This document shows positions 53,521 through 64,000 of a stretch of DNA of 64,000 nt, piece after piece; the stretch's first letter is position 1; each line of letters begins with the position of its first letter. The notes beneath the pieces were generated by a model that had not been told where the DNA came from, did not search any database, and saw only the letters and a list, made by a program, of their open reading frames with translations. This DNA comes from Enoplolaimus lenunculus. Lineage: Eukaryota > Nematoda > Enoplea > Enoplida > Thoracostomopsidae. The DNA lies in assembly GCA_030248215.1 (NCBI GenBank), contig JASANG010001529.1:62001-126000 (forward strand), read 5' to 3'. A program made the translations under genes and the position numbers.

Positions 53521-53974
53521 CGCATTACTGGTATTGCTAAAAGAGAGCCGTTTTAGACAACTTTTACGAGCGTTAAAACAGATTTATAAGTCACGCCTGG
53601 AGCCACATGAAGCAGTCTGCAACCGAAGGTGAAAAATGCTGGAGCGAGTCGTAGTCGGAGGTTGTCAAAATTTGCCGGACCGAAGCCAGGGGTGTAACAG
53701 TATTTAAAATAAAATTAGGCATAGTTAAAATGTTTAAGTTGCTATTTTCAGCAAAAATGCAATTTTTGTAATACTATTAAAAATTTCATCAAAGAGAATA
53801 CCGAACTACAGGCAAATATTGTACAGGAGCCGATGTTGTAGTTTCTGCCAGAGCCCGGAGGAAAACCTTCTATTGTACAATGACAACCTCGCTCAACGTG
53901 GTATATATAGTGCTAGTTCTGATCTAACGACTTCTAGGCCATCTCTATACATTGCAGTAGGTTATGGCTTGATA

Positions 53975-54250
53975 TAAGTTTAAGTTTTCGTTTCCGTTAA
54001 TAATCGGTGTTCGTTTCCTTTTCCGTTATAAAAATACCGGAAATTAATATTTTTATGGTCAAAATTAGTTATAAATCAAGCATATATATACTCGCAATTT
54101 TTCATTTTCAGGTACTCTGCGATTGTTTGAAATGAAATAAAAATTACGAAACTCATCCAAAATCTTAAAATTTTCATTGCATCCGCTACTTTTCTTTAAA
54201 ATTTTACAAAGCCCAATGAATATTTGCTAGCGTTGTGCAATTACCACTTT
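53975..54250 (+). repeat. Dispersed repeat J copy
   Basis: gtttccgttaataatcgg, catatatatactcgcaattt and caaagcccaatgaatatttgc match the copies at 8800 and 32690. 53521-53974 shows nothing I can name. Confidence 0.45.
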
Positions 54251-54460
54251 TTCTACCATATAGATTACACTAAGAACAAGTTCAGTAGTATTTCATATGC
54301 TTAACAGAAGAAAGTTTACCACATTGTTTCTAAATATTTTATGTACCACAGCATCTATGAAAAATATTGCCGATAACACTCCCATTTTCAATCATTGATT
54401 CAATCTTTACATTGACCATGATATATAAGAGTAGGCAAAATGTCAGTTTTCAGCTAAAAG

Positions 54461-54758
54461 CAGGGTGCAACCGGAATTATAAAATACCGGAACCGGAACC
54501 GGAAAGTTAAAAAATACATGAACCGGAGCCGAAACCGGAAAACGAAAAATTCTTGTTAACGAAAAAATAACTTTTAACGCTATTTTATCGCTTTTACCTG
54601 CGTAAACATACCATTTAGGATGCCAAAATCCTGAAACAAATGCAGTAAAGCTGGTAACGTATGATCAGTTATGAACTATGACACAAATTAAAAAATTTTG
54701 CAATACGCGCTCAGACAACGGATTTCCCTACCGGAACCGGAATTCCGGTTGCACTCTG
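54461..54758. mobile_element. hAT MITE, CAGGGTGCA family, with 8-bp duplication
   Basis: Ends CAGGGTGCAACCGGAATTAT and AATTCCGGTTGCACTCTG. Flanks gctaaaag and gataaaag agree at 7 of 8 positions. Confidence 0.75.
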
Positions 54759-54914
54759 GATAAAAGTTTTATTGAAATGCAATGATATGCAAGTCAGCTG
54801 TGGCTGCCAAGGCCGCAGGTGTGCAGAGGGGAGTGACAGGTGGCGCAACCCCAAATGTGAAAATCTTGTTCCCCTCTCCCGATATTTGTGACCCGTAGTC
54901 CTGTTTCAAAACCG

Positions 54915-55150
54915 AAACTTTGCAGCTGTCCCGTTTTCCCATCAACCGAACCAAACCTGTCCCGTTTTTCCATTTGCCGAAACAAACCTGTCCCGCTTTC
55001 CCATCTTCTAAGCGAAAAATTGCAGCTGTCCCGTTTTCCGATTTACCCGAAACAGGCCTGTCCCATTATCCCGCTTTCGCAGCGAAAATTTGCAGCTGTA
55101 TCGTTGTCCGATTTGCTCGAAACAGGCCTGTCGCATTTTCCCATCTGAAC
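54915..55150 (+). repeat. Degenerate tandem repeat, CTGTCCCGTTTTCC motif
   Basis: gcagctgtcccgttttcc, aacctgtcccg and gcgaaaaattgcagctgtc recur with irregular 30-100 bp spacing. The overlapping open frames are repeat artefacts. Confidence 0.65.
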
Positions 55151-55489
55151 GAATGCTGTCGGCAGGACTAATTGAATTTGCCTGTTACACTTCTTGCAAA
55201 CTTCTTAACGACGTGCCACGAATGTTAAGCTGATGTGGCTTAAAACGTGGATCAATTAAAGCTGCAGGAAAAGCTTACGTGTCAGTTCACACCAACGTAG
55301 ACTGTTCCTTATGGCACGATCTTGACGGCTGTAAAAGCCCGCAAAATCTAAGACCAAGTACTTAGTCACTATTCAGAAACTAATTGTTCTGTTTATACCT
55401 ATGGAGAGTACTCGTTATTGTTCAGTAAAATTTGCTTTCACTTTGCTACCTTAGTTTTGTTTTCTCTTGCGTCCCCTTTTTTTAATTTA

Positions 55490-55770
55490 TTGAAACTGAT
55501 GATTATTACGCATTGGCCAAAACGTGAGACAAAATATATACCATTCGACGAAGCTTGCGGAGCTGAGTTGAGTGGTGTAATATTTGCAATGTTGGATTAC
55601 GAGTTTCGGCCAAATAACTGATTTGGCGCCATCCCAAAACTTGGAAGCTCGCCAGATCAGTTATTTAACCATTACTCGTTAGCCAGACATCTTATTCAAA
55701 AAATTTGACAACTTTGAACTCAGCTCGGCAAGCTGCGTCGAATAGAATTCAATTAGTCTAACTTTTTGAT
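55490..55770. mobile_element. Foldback element with ATTCGACG...GCTGAGTT arms
   Basis: attcgacgaagcttgcggag...tgagtt (about 55544-55575) pairs with aactcagctcggcaagctgc...gaat (about 55710-55744). An inner pair, taactgatttggcg and cgccagatcagtta, continues the stem. Confidence 0.55.
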
Positions 55771-55993
55771 GAAAAGCATTTGTATACCAAAAGTGAGCGC
55801 AAATTTGGGTATAGAATCTTAAGGGGTTGCCGTAAGAAGCCCAAAAATGTGAAAATTTTTAAAATGCAACCATTTCTGGACAAACGCCGGCTGAGGGGAT
55901 AACTGAAGACTCCAAACTACAATCTGTCAACCAACTTAATCAGTTTTTAAAAACGTAGGCAAGTAAAATTTTGGCCTATTTGTGCACTTTGTT

Positions 55994-56264
55994 TTAACCC
56001 CTTCTCACGTTGAATTGCCTATAGGCAACTCAGCGCAGTGTATATACGTTAAATAATATATATCGCACCGTGTTTAACAATTGCAACACGTATACATAGT
56101 ACTAAATCACCACAAGACGTGAGAACTCCCTCGGGCTCGAGCGTCAAGCTCCTATAGCTGAGTGGTGATGGTATACGCGTCCCACTCCAGTCACTGGAGT
56201 TCGAATCCTAGCATAAAAGTAGGTCTCAGTGGAAATAGAAAATATTCATGTGAGAAAGGGTTAA
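55994..56264. mobile_element. TTAA-flanked MITE with tRNA-like core, copy 2
   Basis: TTAA-CCCCTTCTCACGTTG to CATGTGAGAAAGGG-TTAA. Its core has both an A-box-like TAGCTGAGTGGTGATGG and a B-box-like GGAGTTCGAATCCT at tRNA-like spacing. T-stem pairing is poor, so this is tRNA-derived rather than a working tRNA. Confidence 0.8.
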
Positions 56265-56676
56265 GATTGCTGGCATCAGGGCCGTAGCCAGCGTTTTACT
56301 TCGGAGAACTACAGTGAAATCTGTGTAGGTTATTTCACCGTTTAAAAGATCTTTTTTCGAGTCTTCAAAAATTTCACGGATATATCTCTATCCCCAGGTA
56401 TACGCACCTGTAAAAGTTTAATTACTGGGTAACTACAAACTTTAATAGTCGATTTACCACTTGTGTTCAGCATTTTATCCTGACTTTATCTGCGTTACTG
56501 TATAGTTTTACAGCCAAGTCCTATTTTAAAGCACCGAGTTCAATTCTTTGCTTCAATTGCGCCGCTATGGTAAAATTAAATAATAAATACCAAAACAAAC
56601 GATGCGTTCTGCATCAGTTTTCCTGACTTCATAGAAGCCATGTAACCGCCGCAATTTATATTTTTTTGTTAAAATT

Positions 56677-59600
56677 TTAAAGCAAATCTTGGATTTCCTT
56701 TTGTTTTAACAAATAATCGAATTGTTGGCGAAGTTGTGGATTTTGAACCAACGACAACCGGCGGTGAATTGGCGCAGTTTGAACACGGGATGCGACGCTT
56801 TTTACCGAACGAAGCGATGATTTGTGCTGTTTGCGTTTTCCAGCCTTGTCGATTGCTAATTCTAAAATGCGCACAGTTTTATGTTGCAATATAGTTTAGC
56901 TGCTGCTCCTTTGAACGCCTGCGATTTTAGATGACCTTTAAGCCGGACGGAAAGTGCTGCCACAAACCTTCCGCCCTAAAAGCGATTCTCATAGAGCGCC
57001 AAAAATAGTTATTTGCTATTCTAAGAATCGTTTAGTGTAAAGGTCTGGGGGCGCCTGCCCCACATCCAGTCTGTAAAAACACTCTACTTAAAATAAATAC
57101 TTTAGTTATATTTCATTAAGTTATTTCAAGCATGTGTGCTCTTAATATAGAGTAAATTTTTGCTGAAATAATGTAAATAAGAAAAGTTACTGCTGTCATA
57201 TGCTGATTATTATTGTCTGGGTTTCTGAAATCTTACTTAAGTATTTTACTTAAGTTATGCTTAAGTATTACTTAAGTTGCCGTCTTAAGTTAAGTACTTA
57301 AATTTTCGAGCACACCCAAAGAAACACCAAATATCGGCCATTGCCATGAAAAGGGACTTTAATAGTTTTGCTTTATATTAAACAGACATCATGAGTCTAC
57401 AATTTCAATTAGACCAACGTTAGTATGCCTGAGCGGTTAATTTGTAGTATATCGAATTTAGTCAGTGACTTAAGTATTTACTTAACTTTAAGTTCGCCTT
57501 CAAAAACGGCAAAATTGTTAAGCAATTACTGAGCGTATACATAAGTACTAACTCGTACTTAAGTAGGGTTTCGGAAACCCTGCCAATAAATGTAATACTA
57601 AGAATTTTGCTTTGGTTCAAAATGAACTAAAGCTTTGCCAAGAAGCACCATAGTATAAAGTAAAACCAAGAGTGCATGATACAAGATTGTGCAACTCTTG
57701 GGGTTCCGCATAGTACAAAATGTACCACCGGGCGTTGCGTTTTTGCTCGGCCCCCCGTTGTTTAGGAGGAAGGTCGCTATCACATGAATACCCTAAATTA
57801 AACTATAAGGGGAGCATGTTTGACGCCGCATACGTAAAGTGCCATGGTTCGCACTGGTTCTACCTCCATCTAAACAAGGAGGGTAGAGCAAAATGCCCAC
57901 ACGTGCCGGGTACATTCTTTTCTGCACAGAATCTGCCCCGTTGGTCACTTTTGTTAAATAGTGATTATCCACTCTTAGCGTCACTATTAATTAAGCCCAT
58001 ACCTATGCCCAAAGTCTTAAATAACGTTTAAGCAGCAAAAATAATGTCTAAATCTAAGACAAGTATATACCGATAGTTTTTGCAGTGTCACCAGAAAATG
58101 GAGCATTCACATTTTGACAAAATGTTGATTTTTTTCAACTTTCAAGGCTTTAAGTCCTGACCAAATCATACTTTTCTAAGTCTCACACTCTTTTACTTTA
58201 CTCTCGGAACCGGACAATTTTTGTACCCTTATACTCCTGTAAGCGACCAATGTGCGAGAACAGATCGCTGTCGAACCTTCCGATGCATCTAAGAAATCCG
58301 GTTGATCTAAATTTTCTGCAAATGGTATTATTTTCCAAAAAGTACATATTTTTGAAAATTAAGATTTACACAAAAAATTGGGATTTTAAGCCGTAAAAAC
58401 GCGATTATAGACGCTACGATTTTTCGCTAGGGATTTTGGGAAATTTGAATTTATCAAACTATGTACTCACCGCTTTTTGAACTTTCGCTATCAATCGGAA
58501 TCGTTTCTACTGGTGGCGTTGGATAGAGCATTTCAGTGGTCCCACGCATCGAATGCGACTTTTTCACTTTCCGATTTTGGCGCATATCTGAAGGACCGGA
58601 TTCAGGCCTTGGTTGCAAAGGACGAAGCCGTTCTGATTTAGTTGGCCTGATTTTCAGCTCGCCTGCTGGCATGACATGCTGCATTTTGCGTTGTTGTTTA
58701 TGGTCTGCAATTCTACGGTTTTAATAGCCATTATTTTCAACTAGGCGTTTATCGATTGTCCCTGATAAAACTTCAGAACGGTTATAAATTACAAGGTAGG
58801 TTTAAATGTAAAGCTTGTATTTTTTCCTCAGTTTATGCTAATCAATCACTGGTTTTCTTTTGATCGCAGCAAGTTCGGCTCATGGTTACTTTAAGAAATG
58901 AACCATTTTTTCGTGGTACTATAAAAATAATATAGTAAGTTTAAATTTTAAATTAATTTTCTGCTTACGTTTAGTTATATGCTTATGCTTATGCTGAGGT
59001 CTAGGCTATAAGGCTCACGTTTTTTGACTTAGGAATATGCTTATATCACTGTTACAGTCTCAAAGCAACATTGGCCGGAAAGATTTTCATTAGATAATCA
59101 CATCTATTGAGTATTGGAGTATGGGCATTGTTTAGTTTCTAATTTATCGTGGCTGCCGTCCCTCTGATTCCCCGTACTTTCAAGGTCCCTAAACAGGATG
59201 GGAACTGACCCCCCACAATCCCACAAGCACTAAGAAGCTCATTATTAATAGATCAGCTAAAATTTCCAACGAAGTATACTTTTGATACTGCGTTTTACAC
59301 GCTCTAGTATGACAAGCACTTTGGAAAATAAAAAATGCCTACCATTCTAAAAATATAGGGGACTAGTAAACAATAACCTAAACAGAAACGAGGGGGGTGG
59401 CTAACAACCGACGTTTCTTTACCGCGAGAGTTCGGCAGTGGATGATCGATGTTGTCAAGCAATTTCATTCCCAAAAATTCCGCTTCAAGCTTTGATTGGG
59501 TTTTTCGTTTTCGAACCATTTCTGCGTCACCATTAGGGACACCTTCAGTAGGCATTCCTGAAACCATGTAAAGTAGTGTAAAACGTAGAAACCTTAAGCA

Positions 59601-61292
59601 CCGACGGACTTATAAAATTGAGGCACGTTGTTGTAATGATAATTCAAGGATTAGAAACGATTTTTAACGAAACAATACTGCTTTTAACATCCGTGACTGG
59701 TAATGTATCCGTTCTCAATTTGTTTCAACTTGTGCTACGTTGTGGAGTCACTATACTGTTTACGTGTGCATTTATGGCAATTTTGTAGTTCCTTTCATAG
59801 GAGAAAAGTTTTGCTTAGGTTTAGGCTAAGGCCTTGGCTTTAGTTATAAGCTTGGAAGCTTATTGTTTAAACCCAAAAAACAAAAAAACACAACCAAAAA
59901 AAAAACAAAAAAAAAAAAAAATGGAAAAAAAAAAACAAAAATAAAAAAATGATATATTAATAAAAAAAAAATTTTAAAAAAAATAAAAAAAAAAAGAAAA
60001 AAAAAAAAATACGAATATGCTTTTACTTACTACTGTTGCGGTAATCAGATGTACGTTAGCCATTTTAGGGCGAGACTGTTCTGAGTGTAGGGGACAGCGT
60101 TCGCTAATGTAATGGTTTTGGCAATAGAACGTCTCAGCATAGATCAATGTAGTAGGGGCACTTTGTCCCTTCTAATCGGGGGGAGGCTGCTGTTCCCATA
60201 ACCATACGAAAAATGCGGTTCTCATATTAGACCGCATAAAGTACTGTATCAAAGTTAGTACTTTATTTAAAATCTAAGTGCTCAATACAAAGTTCCATAT
60301 TGTAGCTAGTTTGTAGTGCGACCGCCCACTATTCTGCTTGTAGGGCCCCTTGAACTTGGGGGGTTATTGGGGCGCCTGGCCCCTTGACAGGTCAATAAAA
60401 CAAAATGTTTCTTTGTTGGGGGAGTTTTTACTTGCGGAGGGAAGCAAAAAGTACTGGAGTTTCACTTGTGGCCATGCATACCTGGCAGTTTTGTGTCTTC
60501 AAAATGTCCGCCTTTGACATGGTCTTCCCTGAGTTCTTTTGGTGAAACCCAGGGTTCACGTGTTGATCGTTTAATTTTGGTCCGTAACACCAAAACCGTT
60601 TGATTCCCTCGGCATTCAGTGACATATTCAGGCACACCAGATACGACAACCTTGTCCTTGTGGTTCTTATCGTCTAAGACAGACCCTGGTCCTGTCTTTC
60701 GACGCTCTCCTCGTTGAACTCGTAATTCATCTTCTTGAGGACGGTCATCAGTAGTGGCATTTCCTTTGTGGTTACGGCGCGGCGCAGCTTCTATCTCACG
60801 TCCAGGACCATAATGACTCGGTCCTTTCTCATAACGGCGTGAAGGAGGCCTTCGCCATGGCAGAGGGCCATTTTTTCGGTCTCCTGCTACTGTCGGTACA
60901 GCATCAAGAGGAGTAGCGGTCAACGACGACGGAGGTGACTCTTGTTGTTGTCGACCGAATACTCCTGGTGAGGCACGCCCAACATGGTGTGTTCCTGAGC
61001 CCGACGAACGCACTCCTGCTTGACGTTTTGCCAGGTGCTCCTGTTGCTGTCGCAAACGAGAGTGACCAACGGGAGTACGTGGTGAACGCCTATCCGGAGT
61101 AACGGCGGCTTCTTTGCTCAAAAAATCTGAGTCTGACCACCAGTAGTAAGGATTATATTTTCGACCAGCACAGACTAATAGCGAAAATAGCAGCACCGTA
61201 ATAGTTAATAAAAGTGATATAAATTGATTTTGAAGCGAAAGCAAGGGTTCTACAGATTCGGCGGATTCAATGGAAAAGGTTTGAAATCTCAT
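56677..61292 (-). CDS. Unrecognised single-pass membrane protein with long basic, Pro-rich tail
   Basis: Four exons on the minus strand: 60482-61292, 59423-59557, 58471-58704, 56677-56861. All introns are phase 1 with GT-AG borders, and the sum is 1365 nt (454 aa). I do not recognise the family. An acidic N-terminal segment (residues 1-22) precedes one hydrophobic helix at about 23-43. GRKYNPYYWW follows, so by the positive-inside rule the long C-terminal part should be cytoplasmic. That part is rich in Arg, Pro, Gln and Ser, with PWRRPPSRRYEKGP-type stretches, a conserved-looking SGVPEYVTECRGN segment, and a basic end (KAGKRKQHKSSLRSVKS) closing in QFDYLLKQKEIQDLL. Low-complexity composition makes homology hard to judge by eye. 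A perfect CRE (TGACGTCA) lies 5 bp upstream of the ATG. Exon 1 with its ATG and exon 4 with its stop are the best supported; a further 5' non-coding exon is possible. Confidence 0.72.
57217..57582. mobile_element. Foldback MITE with TACTTAAGT repeats
   Basis: Left CTGGGTTTCTGAAATCTTAC, right GTAGGGTTTCGGAAACCCTG; TACTTAAGT-type motifs fill both arms. Lies in the last intron of the membrane-protein gene. The rest of that intron (57583-58470) shows no element I can name. Confidence 0.6.
59805..60050. repeat. A-rich block inside a degraded TTAGGC MITE
   Basis: gcttaggtttaggctaagg before and aatatgcttttacttactac(tgttgcgg) after are family-B pieces. Between them about 59873-60010 is almost pure A with scattered C, G and T. 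In intron 1 of the membrane-protein gene. A further family-B piece lies in intron 2 at about 58880-59072. Confidence 0.65.
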
Positions 61293-61296
61293 AACG

Positions 61297-61304
61297 TGAC
61301 GTCA
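61297..61304. promoter_or_regulatory. CRE/ATF consensus site TGACGTCA
   Basis: A perfect palindromic CREB/ATF site sits just upstream of the start codon of the minus-strand membrane-protein gene. Its position suggests a promoter or 5'UTR element. One 8-bp match can arise by chance; another occurs inside exon 8 of the peptidase gene. Confidence 0.35.
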
Positions 61305-61524
61305 TTGTTTTGTTGTTATATTTGATTGCTTGGCATGTGACCAGAGTGGCTGGAATTTTTTGCTAGGGCCATTCTGAAATAACGAAGTATTCCAGAAGTG
61401 TGATTTGTAAAAAATACCAATGCGCCAAGGTGATGATTTTGAATAGAATCGTATATACAATATTACAATTTCTGCTCACCGGTCCGAACATATAAGATAA
61501 ATTTCAACTGATGTATATTTCTAA

Positions 61525-61595
61525 GTTCTGAGTGGAACCCGAACTCTGGGGTTAGAGAGGTTTCGACACCGCTCGGCTATCAGAGTTTGAAGCTC
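61525..61595 (-). repeat. tRNA-like fragment (A and B boxes)
   Basis: On the minus strand TGATAGCCGAGCGGTGTCG resembles a class II tRNA A box and GAGTTCGGGTTCCACTC a B box. Likely a SINE head or tRNA relic. Confidence 0.45.
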
Positions 61596-61804
61596 TATCC
61601 TGGAAGGTATACTCATGTTTTATAGAGAATTGATCTACGCATGTACGCAGTAACGATGGAACACTGCGCTACCGTTTTATTTTATGCGAGAAAAGGGTAC
61701 TAAACACAAATGCGAAGAAACTAAGCGCATAAAAATCCCACATGAATATTGGTAACCGGGCATGACATCAACTGGCGCCAGACAGAATGCAAACGGAAAA
61801 CGCA

Positions 61805-62249
61805 TACTGCATTGACCCGAATAAGAGGGGGGACTGATATTTATTTGGCCTCTCCAGAGGGTACCCCCCTTGTTATTCGGTTACGGACTGTTATTTATTA
61901 TTAACCCACGCTCCGCCGCCCTTCGTTACTGATATATATCCGGTACTGCAATTATCCGTTGAATTAAACATTTATTTGTCTTGTGTCAATAGCTTGAGCG
62001 ACAATACAAGGTAATAGTTATGAATGGACTTTCAAAATTTAGGTACGCTTTAAAGTGTCGAACTCAAATTATTTGGTCCTGGAGTCATTTATTCCCTACA
62101 ATTAGGGATAATTGACATTTGTGGACTCTAATTAAGGTTTAGAGACTGTATCCGCTTACGGACTCTTATTAGGGATACGGACTCCTATTGATTTAGACTC
62201 AAAATGGGGACCCCTCTTATTACCCCCTATTATTCGGGTCAATACAGTA
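61805..62249. mobile_element. TA-flanked MITE, family M1, best-preserved copy
   Basis: TA-CTGCATTGACCCGAATAAG at the left, CTATTATTCGGGTCAATACAG-TA at the right, 445 bp, no coding capacity. Its length and both ends allow the other two copies to be aligned. Confidence 0.82.
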
Positions 62250-62284
62250 TCGAAGTAAAACTATCAATAATGTTTTGTCTTTCG

Positions 62285-62590
62285 TCCAATACAACTGAAT
62301 CAAGCAAATATTCGCCGTGCTTTCTAAAATTTTGTTGCAAAAACAACGGATGCAGCTAAAATTTCTACGATTTTGAATGAATTTGTTATTTTTGTTTCAA
62401 ATCGAACAATTGCAGCATTTAATAATAAATAATGCAATTTATATGGTATAAGTGATTTATAGCCAAAATCAGCATAAAAGAACACAATTTTAAAAACAAT
62501 ATATACATATATAAAGTTTATAACGAAAAATGAAAGCGGACACCGAGTCTTACCAGAAACGGAAACAATCATCCGGTTACGCCCTGACAA
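62285..62590 (-). repeat. Dispersed repeat J copy, reversed
   Basis: Reverse-complement text gcatccgttgtttttgc, gaaagcacggcgaatatttgc and cgtaaccggatgattgtttc matches repeat J. No gene is seen in 62591-63298; a ~50-bp duplication (atagcattcactttaagatt type) lies at 62977-63065. Confidence 0.45.
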
Positions 62591-63298
62591 TAAGTAGCGC
62601 AGATAACGACTAATATACTGGTCGTAAGGTTTCTACCTAAATAATGTTACTTAGCGTTGATGAAAAATTTGTCTTTTGAAAAAATCATAGAAGAATTAAG
62701 TTACTATTTTATTAAGTGTTCACATTTGATAACACGTGATGATAAATCTTGCTGCTGCAGCTGCACAAACTACAGAACTGTCTTATACCTTAAAAACCTG
62801 CATGTTCCAGCTAAACTGGGCATAAACTTGCGGGGTGTGAGTCCGACAAAAAATCTGCAAGCAGGATCTGTATTTTATTAATACATAAAAAATAAAATTA
62901 ATAAGAAGTTATGTTCCGAATTTAACCCTGCATATGTATGCAATAAATATTGCATCAAAGAAAAACAGAAAAATCTCAGATATATAGCATTCACTTTAAG
63001 ATTAAAGAAATATATAGTAGCAGGAAATATATATAGCAATCACTTTAAGATTAGAGAAATATACAGTAGCAGGGATGCAACTGGAATTCCGGTTTGAAAA
63101 CGAAACCATTTGTATAGCATACCTTTAGCACCGTAGGACTCTTGGCGCAATAAGTGACACAACTATACTCACCCTGCGTCCACCTCTGAGGGGCCATCCT
63201 AGCTTTAGCCAAGTGCTGTTGAATTTAGGTCCTGTAAACTTGTGGTTTCGTGGTCTTTTGAGAAGTTTAGAAGAGGCATAAATCCCCCTGTTTCTTCC

Positions 63299-63446
63299 AC
63301 TGGCGAATACAAGGAGGAAGCCAAGATTTTGTACTTAAAGGTTTAGCACTAAAATGGCGTTTATCGTTTGGTTCGCTTCGCTCGCGAGTGCTGCCATGAT
63401 ATCTCCTGCGGTTCCCCATTTCAGAGTTTCCTGGATCCGCCACTGA
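63299..63446. mobile_element. MITE, GGATCC-ended family
   Basis: Left CACTGGCGAATACAAGG, right TTTCCTGGATCCGCCACTG. No gene is seen from here to the window end. Confidence 0.5.
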
Positions 63447-64000
63447 GATTCATCAACAGCAATTCAGCCTTCACGGTGACGGATGCGTGCAAAAAACCAA
63501 TTACTCGCGGTTTCCGCATTGTTTTGTCGCTGATTTGCAAGTGATTTACTGAGATTATAAAAAGAGTTTTTGCTTTTTTTCGTTTTTTCCACTTCACTCA
63601 AAAAAACCGGACAAAAACGTTTTTTCAGATGGTTTTATCCGGTGTCCATCCCTGCTTATCATACCTGTTGTTATACGAAGCTACCAAACTTGCGAGCATA
63701 AACCAACGACAAGTATTCAAGTTGAATCACACATAGTTTTTGTTTAACATTTAAATTTCAATTCTTTAGCAAGAATTATACGAACACCGGAAAGCAAAGC
63801 GCTACACAAAGATAAATATAGTTAAAACCGCTTATGCAGCACATTGGGCTCTCCTTCATTTTATATGGCCAAAAAATTAATTTATGCCCTATAACTAAGA
63901 AGTGCCAAAACCTGTTAACATATCGCTGATCCGGCAAGATTTTTGTATTATAACGTAGCATTCTGTCTCCGCTCCGACATACTTACGCTTAACGAGAGAA

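Noticed and set aside
54888-55171. Overlapping open frames of 83-86 codons
   Set aside because: Both are readings of a degenerate tandem repeat.

Overview
This window is a stretch of an AT-rich, intron-rich animal genome. It holds four protein genes with GT-AG introns, most of a few hundred bases, separated by and filled with small non-autonomous DNA transposons (MITEs). Gene content (a DPP4/6/10-type dipeptidyl peptidase, the lysosomal transporter SLC66A1/PQLC2, and HERC4 with about 25 exons) fits a metazoan. The compact introns, ttttcag/tttttag acceptors and dense MITEs make an invertebrate such as an ascidian tunicate my best guess. This is inference; the taxon cannot be fixed from the sequence alone.

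Layout. 1-9632: intergenic mosaic of MITEs, tRNA-like fragments and tandem repeats, no gene seen. 9633-32226 (+): a 23-exon S9B dipeptidyl peptidase, rebuilt exon by exon with every splice phase consistent (824 aa). Its introns carry most of the interesting repeats, including an 18-bp minisatellite of about 65 copies and an 88-bp tandem array that has amplified the splice acceptor and the codons around the catalytic serine. 34623-35645 (+): a single-exon SLC66A1-like lysosomal amino-acid exporter. 35911-36726: a G/C-run-rich inverted-repeat element with a second element inside it. 39298-52803 (-): HERC4, 25 exons, 1129 aa, complete from first RCC1 blade to HECT cysteine, with a serine-rich insertion near the N terminus. 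52804-56676: intergenic repeats. 56677-61292 (-): a four-exon gene for an unrecognised 454-aa single-pass membrane protein. 61293-64000: a CRE-like site, a tRNA-like fragment and more MITEs.

The genes do not form a pathway or operon. They are ordinary neighbours: a cell-surface peptidase, a lysosomal transporter, a ubiquitin ligase and an unknown membrane protein. The unusual material is in the repeats: hAT-like MITEs with 8-bp target duplications carrying TTAGGC arrays, TA-flanked MITEs, TTAA-flanked MITEs with a tRNA-like core, and tandem arrays built from transposon ends or exon edges. No LTR element, LINE coding region or transposase gene was recognised.
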